Part shown: in pieces, positions 1 through 7,491 of the stretch | Numbering within the stretch: position 1 is the stretch's first letter | How the letters are laid out: every line of letters starts with the position of its first letter | Assembly: GCA_020060545.1 (NCBI GenBank) | Contig: JAGUZX010000134.1 | Span: 1-64,000, forward strand | From: Desulfovibrio sp. | GTDB lineage: Bacteria; Bacillota; Dethiobacteria; DTU022 | DNA length: 64,000 nt | Direction of reading: 5' to 3' | Notes under the pieces: generated by a model | What the model saw: only the letters and a program-made list of their open reading frames with translations | Database searches by the model: none | What the model was told of the DNA's origin: nothing | Program-made: the position numbers and the translations under genes

Positions 1-301
1 ACCTGGTGCCGTAAACAGGCACATCCAGATCCTTGATTAGATAGGGGAGCGCCCCGATGTGATCTTCGTGGCCGTGAGTGAGGATGATCGCTTTGACCTT
101 CTCCCTGTTTTCTACCAGGTAAGTTGTATCCGGGATGACAATATCCACGCCGTGCATCCCTTCTTCCGGGAACTTAAGGCCGGCATCAAGAACGATGCAC
201 TCATCCTCAAAGCGAAGGACAAACATATTTTTTCCGATTTCACCCACTCCGCCCAAGGGGATAACCTGCAGGCAGCCAGGCTTTTTTGTGGCTTTGCGCA
301 A
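1..301 (-). CDS. rnj: Ribonuclease J, N-terminal part (runs off the window)
   Basis: The first 100 codons of a metallo-beta-lactamase/beta-CASP ribonuclease. RNase J is the 5'-3' exo- and endonuclease of mRNA and rRNA turnover in Firmicutes. The translation contains [13 protein letters not shown], then a strand with [11 protein letters not shown], and the zinc-binding [13 protein letters not shown] motif near residue 75. The start is a TTG at 301, preceded by AAGGAGG at about 10 bases; no better start lies nearby. It is downstream of dapA in the same orientation with a 73-base gap, as in the Bacillus dapA-rnj neighbourhood. The C-terminal beta-CASP part is outside the window, so RNase J1 and J2 cannot be told apart. 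Confidence 0.9.
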   Translation of the reverse strand, partial: MRKATKKPGCLQVIPLGGVGEIGKNMFVLRFEDECIVLDAGLKFPEEGMHGVDIVIPDTTYLVENREKVKAIILTHGHEDHIGALPYLIKDLDVPVYGTR

Positions 302-374
302 TAAATTGGATCCTCCTTAGCAGTATTTTTTCCAAGATTTTAGTCAAATATGGCTTATCTTTGCCGCGCTACAG

Positions 375-1262
375 TCAGCCCAGCAGATTGTAGCGCCGGA
401 GTAATATTTCGAGGCTGCGCCTCATCTCTTCCGGCAAGGGCAGCAGCGGCAGGCGCGGTTCACCGGTATCAAAGCCGATCAGCTGCAGCGCCGCCTTGAG
501 CGGTATCGGATTCGTGGCCATAAATAATCCTCTAAAAAGCGGCAGCAGCTCCCAATGCACCCGCGCCGCTTCGGCATTGCGCCCCTGGTGGAACAGGTTT
601 ATCATCTCCGCGATCCGCGGCCCGGCCACATTCGAAACCACGCTCACGACCCCGCACGCTCCCACGCTGAGCATGGGCAAAGTAAAGATATCATCCCCGG
701 AATAGAGGAAAAATCCCGGCGGAGCGTGCTTGCAAATTTCAGCCGCCTGCTCCAGGTTTCCGCTGGCTTCCTTCACCGCGACAATGTTATTAATTTCCGC
801 CAGGCGGAGGCAGGTTTCCGCAGTCATGTTCACACCGGTCCTGCCGGGCACGTTGTAGAGCATCACCGGCAGATCGGTAACGGAAGCCGCGTCTTTAAAA
901 TGTCGGTACAGCCCTTCCTGGGTCGGTTTATTATAATACGGCGTTACGAGCATGATCCCGTTAACCCCTGTTTTTGAAGCCTCCGCAGTCAAAGCGGCTG
1001 ACCCGGCGGTGCTGTTCCCGCCGGTTCCGGCGATAACCGCCGCCTCATTACCCACGGCTGCGGCGACAGAACGGAAAAGGGCGATTTTTTCCGCGTCGGA
1101 GAGGGCCGGTGACTCTCCGGTCGTTCCCGCTACCACCAGGCCCGTCGATCCATTCCGGATCAGGAAACGGGCCAGTTCCGCCGCGGCGTCATAATTGACC
1201 TCTCCCCGGCTGTCGAAAGGGGTTACCATGGCCGTAATCACAGGCCCGAAAAGCGTTTGCAC
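375..1262 (-). CDS. dapA: 4-hydroxy-tetrahydrodipicolinate synthase
   Basis: Condenses pyruvate with aspartate semialdehyde, the first committed step of lysine/diaminopimelate synthesis and the source of dipicolinate for spores. 295 residues, the usual DapA length. Visible motifs are GTTGESPAL near residue 45, YNVPGRTGV with the catalytic tyrosine near 135, the Schiff-base lysine in VAVKEASGN near 163, and YSGDD near 188. A longer reading frame extends to 1334, but GTG at 1262 is chosen because GGGAGGTG lies just upstream and the protein then begins VQTLFGPVITAM like its relatives. It lies downstream of dpaB. In Bacillus asd and dapG sit between spoVFB and dapA; they are absent here. Confidence 0.95.
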   Translation of the reverse strand: MQTLFGPVITAMVTPFDSRGEVNYDAAAELARFLIRNGSTGLVVAGTTGESPALSDAEKIALFRSVAAAVGNEAAVIAGTGGNSTAGSAALTAEASKTGVNGIMLVTPYYNKPTQEGLYRHFKDAASVTDLPVMLYNVPGRTGVNMTAETCLRLAEINNIVAVKEASGNLEQAAEICKHAPPGFFLYSGDDIFTLPMLSVGACGVVSVVSNVAGPRIAEMINLFHQGRNAEAARVHWELLPLFRGLFMATNPIPLKAALQLIGFDTGEPRLPLLPLPEEMRRSLEILLRRYNLLG

Positions 1263-1388
1263 CTTAAAAGCACCTCCCACCATGATCGGCGGATGACCCC
1301 AAACACAAATATGGCCACCCCCTTCTAAACTCAATAAACGCTCTTACGTCTTTCGCTGCTTCCGGGCCGTTTTCCTGCCAAAAGACGT

Positions 1389-1976
1389 TTAGATGCTTGT
1401 CAAAAGCGGCTGAATCTGTTTTTCCTCCAACGCCGCGCGCAAAGCCGCCAGGATCAGTTCAGTTTTGGATACCAGCGAATTCGGTTTTCCCAGGGGATCG
1501 TCCTGCCCGAAAGGAACCAAATAGATATGCTTGGTATTAAGCAGCGTGGCCAGATTCCTCGCATTAATCCCCAGGCCGTCATTGGTAGAGATCGATAGGA
1601 GCAAAGGCCGGCCGTTGCGCAGATGGGCTTTGGCCGCCATCAGGACGGCAGTATCCACCACCCCGTTGGCCAGTTTAGCCATAGTATTGCCGGTACACGG
1701 CGCGATTAAAAGCAGGTCAAGTATTTTTTCCGGCCCGATTGGTTCCACGTCAGCGATGCTTAACCAGGGTTCCTTTTCCGTAATCCTGACGATCAGGTCA
1801 CGCCATCCCAGAGCCGGCCCGAAACGCGTATCCGTATCACGGACGGAGGGGGATAGGATCGGAAAGATCTCCGCCCCCTCCTGCTTGATTCTTTCCAATT
1901 GAGGGAATATTTTATGCAAGGTGCAGTGAGAGCCGGTCAGCGCCACACCGATCCTTTTCCCATTCAGGGTCAGCAA
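1389..1976 (-). CDS. dpaB: Dipicolinate synthase subunit B
   Basis: Flavoprotein-type subunit of dipicolinate synthase (SpoVFB). With DpaA it oxidises the DapA product to dipicolinic acid in the mother cell during sporulation. 195 residues with the flavoprotein-family start GKRIGVALTGSHCT, then LLIAPCTGNTMAKLANG near residue 95 and SISTNDGLGINARN near 130. The TTG at 1976 is chosen: a GGGAGGAG ribosome site precedes it and it overlaps the dpaA stop by 7 bases, a coupled arrangement. An in-frame extension to 2006 would run further into dpaA and has no ribosome site. The pair is strong evidence that the host forms endospores. Confidence 0.93.
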   Translation of the reverse strand: MLTLNGKRIGVALTGSHCTLHKIFPQLERIKQEGAEIFPILSPSVRDTDTRFGPALGWRDLIVRITEKEPWLSIADVEPIGPEKILDLLLIAPCTGNTMAKLANGVVDTAVLMAAKAHLRNGRPLLLSISTNDGLGINARNLATLLNTKHIYLVPFGQDDPLGKPNSLVSKTELILAALRAALEEKQIQPLLTSI

Positions 1977-2890
1977 TCTTCTTTCTCCTCCCGAAGCGTT
2001 TTGCAAACGGTAAGTTTCTCCATGATTATACGGCGGTAAACACGGTCTAAAATCCGCCCGGCGCTGCGCGGGGCAACCGCTCCCGGTAAGCCGGGCAGGA
2101 GCAGCGCGGTCAGGCCTGACTGCTGTGCCGCCGTAAAATCAGTCCCACCCGGCGCAGCGGCCAGGTCAATCACCAGGCAATCAGGGTTAGTTTCTTTCAG
2201 TACATCGGCCGTAAGAACCGGGGCCGGGACGGTGTTGAAGATAAAATCCGCTGATTTGACCGCGCGGGGCATCTCTTCAAAAAAAACAACGTTCAGGTGC
2301 ATCGTTGCCGCTAAAGCGGCCGCCGCATGGCTCCGGACAACCGCGGTAACTAAAGCGCCAATCCCTTGCAGCGCCCTGGCCAAGGTTGCCCCGCAGCGCC
2401 CCAAACCCAGGACCAGCGCACTGCTGCCGTGCAGGGTTATTTCAGACAACTCCATCGCTTTCTGGATCGCGCCTTCTGCGGTAGGGATGGCATTGAGCAG
2501 GGCCAGTTCGGTGTCTTCTTCGGTGAGGACGATTTCTGCTTTTTCAGGCAAGGCCCCTTGCAGTTCAGGATGAACGGAACCGGCAAGCAGCAGGTATCGC
2601 CGTGCGGGCTGTATTATGTATGGCATAACGCACAACGGTTCCGCCGCAAAAAGAGCACCGGCCATACCGCCCTTTTTAATCCCCGACAACGGCACAATCA
2701 TAACCTCCGCCTCCTGCAAGTCTTCTTGGGCGGCTATTGCTTTTTGCTCCAGACCGGGATAGCGCTCGAAACCCACCAGCTTGACCGTGAGGCCCGCATT
2801 ACTCCAACAGCGAAAAAGCTCGGTCTCCCGGCGGTCGCCGCCCAGGATCACTATGTTCAAACCTTGCAGGAGGGACAATTTTTTCACCAT
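1970..2890 (-). CDS. dpaA: Dipicolinate synthase subunit A
   Basis: NAD(P)-binding subunit of dipicolinate synthase (SpoVFA). 306 residues. An N-terminal nucleotide-binding-like stretch (LNIVILGGDRRE, about 11-22) is followed by a second Rossmann domain with SALVLGLGRCGATLARALQ near residue 155 and IFNTVPAPVLT near 215. The ATG at 2890 is chosen because GGAG lies 6 bases upstream; a TTG four codons earlier is less likely. It is the first gene of dpaA-dpaB-dapA. Expression is expected in the mother cell (in Bacillus under sigma-K), but no clear late-sporulation promoter could be identified in the 245 bases upstream. Confidence 0.93.
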   Translation of the reverse strand: MVKKLSLLQGLNIVILGGDRRETELFRCWSNAGLTVKLVGFERYPGLEQKAIAAQEDLQEAEVMIVPLSGIKKGGMAGALFAAEPLCVMPYIIQPARRYLLLAGSVHPELQGALPEKAEIVLTEEDTELALLNAIPTAEGAIQKAMELSEITLHGSSALVLGLGRCGATLARALQGIGALVTAVVRSHAAAALAATMHLNVVFFEEMPRAVKSADFIFNTVPAPVLTADVLKETNPDCLVIDLAAAPGGTDFTAAQQSGLTALLLPGLPGAVAPRSAGRILDRVYRRIIMEKLTVCKTLREEKEDC

Positions 2891-2996
2891 GCCATTCTCC
2901 AATTCAGCCCAATGATGCGGAATTCAGCATTAAGATTTCAGATTAACAATCCATCTTCGACAATCAGTTTCTCTGATGGTAAGCGGCTTCGCTTTA

Positions 2997-3031
2997 ACCC
3001 CTGACTCCTGACTTCGTAATTATGAGTTCTG
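2997..3031 (-). repeat. Degenerate 7-bp tandem repeat (type A), five units
   Basis: On the plus strand the stretch divides into heptads acccctg, actcctg, acttcgt, aattatg and agttctg. They share the pattern AxTTCTG seen at other gene ends in this window (4021, 10119, 36412). It lies between the dpaA start and the terminator of the upstream stress-protein gene, together with looser relatives around 2930-2960. Confidence 0.6.
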
Positions 3032-3068
3032 AGCCCTTTTTATTATATGCCGGCGAGGCGCGATGGGT

Positions 3069-3100
3069 TAAAAAAAACCCCGGGCGTTCTACCCGGGGTT
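3069..3100 (-). terminator. Intrinsic terminator of the stress-protein gene
   Basis: Perfect 9-bp stem AACCCCGGG/CCCGGGGTT (3076-3084 with 3092-3100) with a 7-base loop. Read on the minus strand it is followed by a run of eight or nine T. It lies 36 bases after the stop of the gene at 3136-3609 and separates it from dpaA. Confidence 0.9.
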
Positions 3101-3135
3101 CTGACAGCGATCATGAGCACCCTTGCAAATAAGCG

Positions 3136-3609
3136 CTACCGGACGCGGTGTGTCTCGACATCGGATGCGCCGTGCGCTCTGAGCACGGAAGCCGCATCAT
3201 CAACTTTATCGTCGCTGGACTTCATACTGATCAGGATGGCGCCCTGCCGGACCTGTTCCTCGTAGTATTCCCCTCTTTCTTCAGGAACGCCGTAATCGAT
3301 CAGGCCGCCGGCGATACCTCCCGTGACTACCCCGGTAAGGGTTGCCGCGATCGGGCCGGCGGCGATAATCGGCCCGATTCCGGGAATTAACAGCGCTCCC
3401 GCGCCGGCCAGCAGGCCGGCGATGCCACCGACGGCTCCCCCGGTAAACGCGCCTTCCGTTAAATCCTGCCCCTCCGCGCCTCCTTGATCCCTTTCTGCAT
3501 CCCTGGCGATCAGGGAAACATCTCTGTCAAAACCTTGTTCTTTCAGGTCACTTAGCGCTTCCTCGGCCTGGTTCCGGTCGCGGAAAACCCCTAATACTAC
3601 CTTGCTCAT
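3136..3609 (-). CDS. General-stress-type glycine-rich membrane-associated protein (YflT/GspM-like)
   Basis: 157 residues. The N-terminus MSKVVLGVFRDRNQAEEAL resembles the general stress protein 17M domain (YflT-like), which often precedes a glycine-rich hydrophobic hairpin. That hairpin covers about residues 55-105 and is rich in Gly/Ala with GLLAGAGALLIPGIGP, resembling the glycine-zipper/DUF1269 type. The tail (ISMKSSDDKVDDAASVLRAHGA) fits a small alpha/beta domain. A ribosome site AAGGAGG precedes the ATG, and a strong terminator follows, so it is probably a single-gene unit. Exact function is unknown; membrane association and stress induction are inferred from the family. Confidence 0.7.
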   Translation of the reverse strand: MSKVVLGVFRDRNQAEEALSDLKEQGFDRDVSLIARDAERDQGGAEGQDLTEGAFTGGAVGGIAGLLAGAGALLIPGIGPIIAAGPIAATLTGVVTGGIAGGLIDYGVPEERGEYYEEQVRQGAILISMKSSDDKVDDAASVLRAHGASDVETHRVR

Positions 3610-3721
3610 GGCAACTCCTCCTTGGACAAAATAAAACTCTGGGGGTTATTATCTCCCCGAGTCCAATTTTTATACCGCCGGGGTATCGCGTCGAAGAACC
3701 ACGGCAACGCCGCCTTGCCGG

Positions 3722-3985
3722 CTAGGCGGAGTTGATCCGGATGATAATGGCATCGCTTCCCACTTTAACCACGCCGGACCAGGGGACTACCACTTCGTCG
3801 CTGGATCCAAAACCGAAAAAACCGGCGTTTCCGGCCAAAACCAGCGCTTTAATGCCGCCGCTGCTCTCCTCGATCAGGAGATCGGCCTTTCCAGCCGGCC
3901 CCCAGAAGTTGCCGCCGTTGATATCGACCAGTTCTTTGCGGGCCAGTTCACTCAGCCGCACCGCCTTCACCCCTTCAAAGTCCAT
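3722..3985 (-). CDS. ymxH: PRC-barrel protein of the YlmC/YmxH family
   Basis: 87 residues forming a single PRC-barrel: [22 protein letters not shown], then [10 protein letters not shown], then [19 protein letters not shown]. The family is restricted to endospore formers and close relatives and its biochemical role is unknown. In Bacillus ymxH lies between mlpA and spoVFA, matching this position upstream of dpaA. The start at 3985 overlaps the 3' end of dut by 11 bases. That overlap exists only because the dut reading frame is prolonged through a repeat (see dut). Confidence 0.85.
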   Translation of the reverse strand: MDFEGVKAVRLSELARKELVDINGGNFWGPAGKADLLIEESSGGIKALVLAGNAGFFGFGSSDEVVVPWSGVVKVGSDAIIIRINSA

Positions 3986-4511
3986 TTGTTTCTTCTGGCC
4001 TTTGAGAATTCATGCCTTTTCTTTCTGGCTTCTGATTTCTGACTTCTGACCTCTGATTTAATCCGGTATGGCCGAACCCCCCGCTGCCCCTGGCGGTGCC
4101 AGGAAGCCGGTCCACGGCAACCAGTTTTACCCGCGGGATCGGGCATAACACCATTTGAGCGATCCGGTCTCCCCGCCTGACCGTGAACGGCTCCCCGCCA
4201 AGATTGATTAAGATCGCGATTATTTCACCCCGGTAGTCGGCATCGACAGTGCCCGGGGAATTGAGCAGGCCGATCCCGTTCCGGCCGGCCAAACCGCTGC
4301 GGGGACGGATCTGCAGTTCATAACCTGTTGGCACCGCCACCTTGATCCCGGTGGGGATCATCTTAATTTCACCCGGAAGCAGAATTGCCGGATCCTCCAC
4401 CGCCGCGTAAAGATCCATCCCGGCTGCTCCGGACGTCATATACCGCGGCAAAGGGAGATCCCGGGCTCCCGCTATTACTTCTACCGGCAGTTCCACTGTT
4501 TCCTGTGACAC
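3975..4511 (-). CDS. dut: dUTP diphosphatase with a repeat-encoded C-terminal tail
   Basis: Trimeric dUTPase, hydrolysing dUTP to dUMP and pyrophosphate. All family motifs are visible: AGMDLYA near residue 30, [11 protein letters not shown] near 71, [11 protein letters not shown] near 86, [10 protein letters not shown] near 112 and the C-terminal phosphate-binding GSGGFGHTG near 145. Normal relatives end just after the last motif, at about 150 residues. This one continues for roughly 25 residues, because the 7-bp repeat at 4021-4062 contains no stop in this frame. Start GTG at 4511, about 10 bases after GGGGAG. The tail is probably disordered; whether it affects activity is unknown. Confidence 0.93.
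   Translation of the reverse strand: MSQETVELPVEVIAGARDLPLPRYMTSGAAGMDLYAAVEDPAILLPGEIKMIPTGIKVAVPTGYELQIRPRSGLAGRNGIGLLNSPGTVDADYRGEIIAILINLGGEPFTVRRGDRIAQMVLCPIPRVKLVAVDRLPGTARGSGGFGHTGLNQRSEVRNQKPERKGMNSQRPEETNGL
4021..4062 (-). repeat. Type A 7-bp tandem repeat inside the dut 3' end
   Basis: Plus-strand units are ctttctg, gcttctg, atttctg, acttctg, acctctg and atttaat, in exact 7-base phase. The array lies wholly inside the dut reading frame and encodes part of its unusual tail. Read in the dut direction the unit (CAGAAGT-like) carries no stop codon, which explains the read-through. Confidence 0.85.
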
Positions 4512-4588
4512 TCAGTATCCACTCCCCGCGTCGTATTGAAAGGGCTTGCGCTTTATCTCTCAACCTTACAATACGCCGGCGGGAGCGC

Positions 4589-5413
4589 TTAGTCCTGCAA
4601 GATGCAAATATCGATACTGCCGCCCAAGGTCGATGTTTTAATCATGATAATGTGATCCGTATTGTTCCTGAACTTGAAGTCCAGCCAGTCGGATACAGTG
4701 GCATCCATTCCGGGCGGGACATAATAAACCGGGACGCTGTGCGGGTACCGTTCCACCACCTCCAACCCCGACCGTAACACGGCATTGTACAGGGTCGTGG
4801 AAACCTGGCACACCCCCCCGCCTATCCCCATCCCCCCGACGACCGGAGCCAGCCGGTAACCTCTTTCCACCGTGCGCGGGCCGTTTGCTTGATTGAAGGA
4901 AAACAAATCCCCCGGCATCATGATATAATTGTTCAGGGAGGCGGTGGCAAGGATAATATTCGTGGCCCTGCCTCCGTTTCCGGCGCCGATCCAGGTCCGG
5001 TAAGCGCCGATTTCTTTTTTGATCCGCTGGTAATGATGCATGGTTATTTTCGGATCGAGCTGGATCAGCTCCAGGAGGACATAGCTGTGCGCCGGTGCGT
5101 TCATTATTTTTTGCACGGTTGTGGCCACATCAACCTGCAGCCCCAGCACCTCGGCCGCAAATTCACCTGTTTTCGTATCCAGGTAAGCGTTGCGCGGCAG
5201 GCGGTTGATCTCCTGTGCCAGTTTCTCGACATATGCTGAAACCTCACCGTGCAGCATTCCTTCCAGCGGGGCCCCTTCCAGGGTTACCCCGTGGTTGACT
5301 CCTTTTTGCCAACGCCGCAGGATCCCGTTTCCGCCTGCCGCCAAAAATATTGCGGCGGCGGATAACCCGATCAAACCGGCTGACAGCAGTTTTATCCTCC
5401 CGCTGAGGCGCAT
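4589..5413 (-). CDS. VanW family secreted/membrane protein
   Basis: 274 residues. An N-terminal membrane segment (about 7-27) is followed by a module of about 90 residues (GVTLEGAPLEGML onward). A VanW domain begins at about residue 140, with the hallmarks NNYIMMPGDLFSFNQANGPRT, GGGVCQVSTTLYNAVL and FKFRNNTDHIIMI. VanW proteins occur in vancomycin-resistance operons and in cell-envelope loci of Gram-positive bacteria; their biochemical role is unresolved. The gene starts at ATG 5413, overlapping the TAA of the deacetylase-like gene by one base, so the two are translationally coupled. Its N-terminal module is clearly related to that of the neighbour (see findings). Confidence 0.85.
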   Translation of the reverse strand: MRLSGRIKLLSAGLIGLSAAAIFLAAGGNGILRRWQKGVNHGVTLEGAPLEGMLHGEVSAYVEKLAQEINRLPRNAYLDTKTGEFAAEVLGLQVDVATTVQKIMNAPAHSYVLLELIQLDPKITMHHYQRIKKEIGAYRTWIGAGNGGRATNIILATASLNNYIMMPGDLFSFNQANGPRTVERGYRLAPVVGGMGIGGGVCQVSTTLYNAVLRSGLEVVERYPHSVPVYYVPPGMDATVSDWLDFKFRNNTDHIIMIKTSTLGGSIDICILQD

Positions 5414-6435
5414 TATTGATTCCCCGCCAAGGCGCCGTGCCGCAAACTGGGATTTAACAGTTCGCCGACGGTTACAATTTGCAGTCTTTTTTCCTTGATT
5501 AAAGGGATAGTTTCCGCCAGAAAAGCCTCGCTATCTTCCATCGGATGCATCAGAATGATTTGGCCGGGGGCCAGGTGCCGCATTATTTTATCACGCATCG
5601 CCTTTACCCCCGGTTTTTGCCAGTCCACTGTATCGAGTGACCACAGCACCGTGCGCATACCCTGCCGCGAGACGACCTCCAGGGCCAGTTCGTTGAACTC
5701 TCCTTTGTGCGGTGTAAAATAAAGAGGATAACTGCCCGCCGCATCAAAAATAATTTCATTGGTCTTCCTGATGGAGCGGGCCATCGCCCAACTGTCAAGT
5801 TCAGGAAATTCTTCCGCATCGGAGTAACCATGATTTCCCAGCTCATGGCCTCCGGCTTTAATTCGCCGGATCAAATCTTCATTTTCTTCGGCCCAGCACC
5901 CGGTAAGGAAAAACGTAGCGCGCGCTCCTTTGCTTTCCAGTATCGAGAGTATGGCGGGGAGATATTCGCCTCCCCAGGCAACATTGATCATCAGGGCCAC
6001 CTCCGGCTTTCTGGGGTTGCCGCCGTAAGCTGGATACGAAGGATAGTGATCCCAGCAAAGTGAAGGGACGAGTTCCCGGTAAACCGGTAAAACCGCTGCC
6101 CCGCGCGGCGCATGCATGATTTGTTCGATTGTCGCTTCATGATCGATGGCAATACCGTTTAATTCAGGAATGATCGATTTGCTTTGTTCGTCTACAACCG
6201 CATCGACCGGCAGTCTTCCCTGGATCAGGGCCGCTTTCGCTACCAGGGCCGCCACTTCCGGGCGGAACAATCCCTCCACCGGCTCACCCTGGAAGGTGAC
6301 ATGCGCCTTTACTCCACGGCAGTGCCTCCGGAGCGGTTCGTCAAATTGAAAATAGATTACCAGGATGGCGCCCGCAATCAACACAATCACTGCTACATTT
6401 TGCCAGCGCGAGGCCGTAAAAGATACTTTTTTCAT
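5413..6435 (-). CDS. Polysaccharide-deacetylase-fold protein with altered catalytic motifs and a VanW-associated N-terminal module
   Basis: 340 residues. A membrane anchor at about 12-33 is followed by a module of about 100 residues sharing spacing and residues with the adjacent VanW protein (VTFQGEPVEGLF against VTLEGAPLEGML). A NodB-type barrel begins at about 145: EVALMINVAWGGE, ILESKGARATFFLTG, GGHELGNHGYSDAEE, VLWSLDTVDWQKPG. The usual TFDDG metal-binding motif is replaced by MINVAWGG, and the second histidine of HTYSH is Asp. Metal-dependent deacetylation is therefore doubtful. Start ATG 6435 with GGGGGTG 7 bases upstream. It lies between ylxY and the VanW gene. Confidence 0.82.
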   Translation of the reverse strand: MKKVSFTASRWQNVAVIVLIAGAILVIYFQFDEPLRRHCRGVKAHVTFQGEPVEGLFRPEVAALVAKAALIQGRLPVDAVVDEQSKSIIPELNGIAIDHEATIEQIMHAPRGAAVLPVYRELVPSLCWDHYPSYPAYGGNPRKPEVALMINVAWGGEYLPAILSILESKGARATFFLTGCWAEENEDLIRRIKAGGHELGNHGYSDAEEFPELDSWAMARSIRKTNEIIFDAAGSYPLYFTPHKGEFNELALEVVSRQGMRTVLWSLDTVDWQKPGVKAMRDKIMRHLAPGQIILMHPMEDSEAFLAETIPLIKEKRLQIVTVGELLNPSLRHGALAGNQ

Positions 6436-6494
6436 CTTCAAACACCCCCATCACTTCAAACGGTTATAAAACCGCGGGCGGCGCATGCGCACCC

Positions 6495-7196
6495 CTACGG
6501 CGCTTTCAGCAGGACCGATACGGGGACAGGCTCGTAACCTTTTTCCCGCAAGTTTTTAATGATCAGGGGCAGCGCGTCCGGAAGGGCGGGTGCGCCGACC
6601 CGGAATGAGATAATCGCCCCGCCGTGCAACCTTTCCGTCACCCGATCCGCGATTGCACCGCCATCATCGCTGATCGAATCGTAAGACTCGATGGACCAGA
6701 GGATGGTCCGCAAACGGTTTTGACGGGCCTGCTTTAATACCAGGCCGTTGTAAAGCCCCAAAGGCGGCCTGAACAAAGCGGGCCTGTATTCCAGGAGCTC
6801 ATGGGCAAGCTGGTTGAAGCCCTGGATCTCTTTAGCCATCTCTTTCTCGTTCAGATAGAGGAGATTCTTTTGCGACAGGGTATGATTCCCGATTTCGTGC
6901 CCCTTTCTTAAAATTTCCTTTGCCGCTGCGGGGTTTTGTTTCAACCACGTTCCCGAAATAAAAAAGGTCGCGCGAACGCTTTCCTGCTCCAGGATTGCCA
7001 GGATTTGCTCCAGCCCGCTGCTGCTCCAGAGGGTCTCAAAGGTCAGGGCTACCCGGGAAGGGCTCCCCGGAATAAAATATAGCGCCTGCGTTTCCGCCGG
7101 GTAATAATATTTTACAGCGGGCATGACAGCCAGCGCTGCCAGCAGCAGGATCAAAAACAACCCTGTTTTTTTAACCCTGCGCCAGCTACGCAGCAT
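6495..7196 (-). CDS. ylxY: YlxY-like sporulation polysaccharide deacetylase family protein
   Basis: 233 residues with an uncleaved N-terminal membrane segment (about 12-28) and a NodB fold: SRVALTFETLWSS near residue 50, ESVRATFFISGTWLK near 70, GHEIGNHTLSQKNL near 95, FRPPLGLYN near 130, ILWSIESYDS near 155. Motif 1 reads TFET instead of TFDD and the third zinc ligand (second His of motif 2) is Gln, so it may not be an active metalloenzyme. In Bacillus, ylxY lies directly downstream of pnp, exactly as here. Family members are largely confined to spore formers. The ribosome site is GGGAAGTGG; a possible forespore-type promoter lies at 7239-7268. Confidence 0.82.
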   Translation of the reverse strand: MLRSWRRVKKTGLFLILLLAALAVMPAVKYYYPAETQALYFIPGSPSRVALTFETLWSSSGLEQILAILEQESVRATFFISGTWLKQNPAAAKEILRKGHEIGNHTLSQKNLLYLNEKEMAKEIQGFNQLAHELLEYRPALFRPPLGLYNGLVLKQARQNRLRTILWSIESYDSISDDGGAIADRVTERLHGGAIISFRVGAPALPDALPLIIKNLREKGYEPVPVSVLLKAP

Positions 7197-7238
7197 TTTT
7201 CCACTTCCCGCGCTTCTGTACTAAAAACATTTATTGCA

Positions 7239-7268
7239 TATGTATGCGCATTTCTCTCTTCTTATGCG
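7239..7268 (-). promoter_or_regulatory. Possible forespore (sigma-G/F-like) promoter upstream of ylxY
   Basis: On the minus strand CGCATA (7268-7263), a 16-base spacer and CATACATA (7246-7239) resemble the sigma-G consensus (TGMATA, CATACTA), but the spacing is one or two bases short and the -10 carries an extra A. It lies about 45 bases before the ylxY start. Weak evidence; it fits the sporulation link of ylxY. Confidence 0.3.
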
Positions 7269-7460
7269 ATAAGAACCCATCCGAAGAAGGAAAACTGGGC
7301 GGTTCGATGGTAATCACTCTCCCTTTGCAGCATGAACGTATGCCTTGCCCGTTTCCCTTCCTGCTACCGTTTACGAAGGTTACGCATGCGTCGCCCCAAT
7401 AAAAAAGGAACTGCGCGGGCTCAAACAGTTCCTGTAAATCATGCCTCCGATTCCGTCAAT

Positions 7461-7489
7461 AAAAAAACCCTAGCGAGTAGGGTTTTTTT
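7461..7489 (-). terminator. Intrinsic terminator of pnp
   Basis: Stem AAAAAAACCCT (7461-7471) pairs with AGGGTTTTTTT (7479-7489) around a 7-base loop. On the minus strand it lies two bases after the pnp stop and ends in seven T, and by symmetry it could act in both directions. The rest of 7197-7460 holds only the ylxY leader and no recognisable gene. Confidence 0.92.
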
Positions 7490-7491
7490 CT

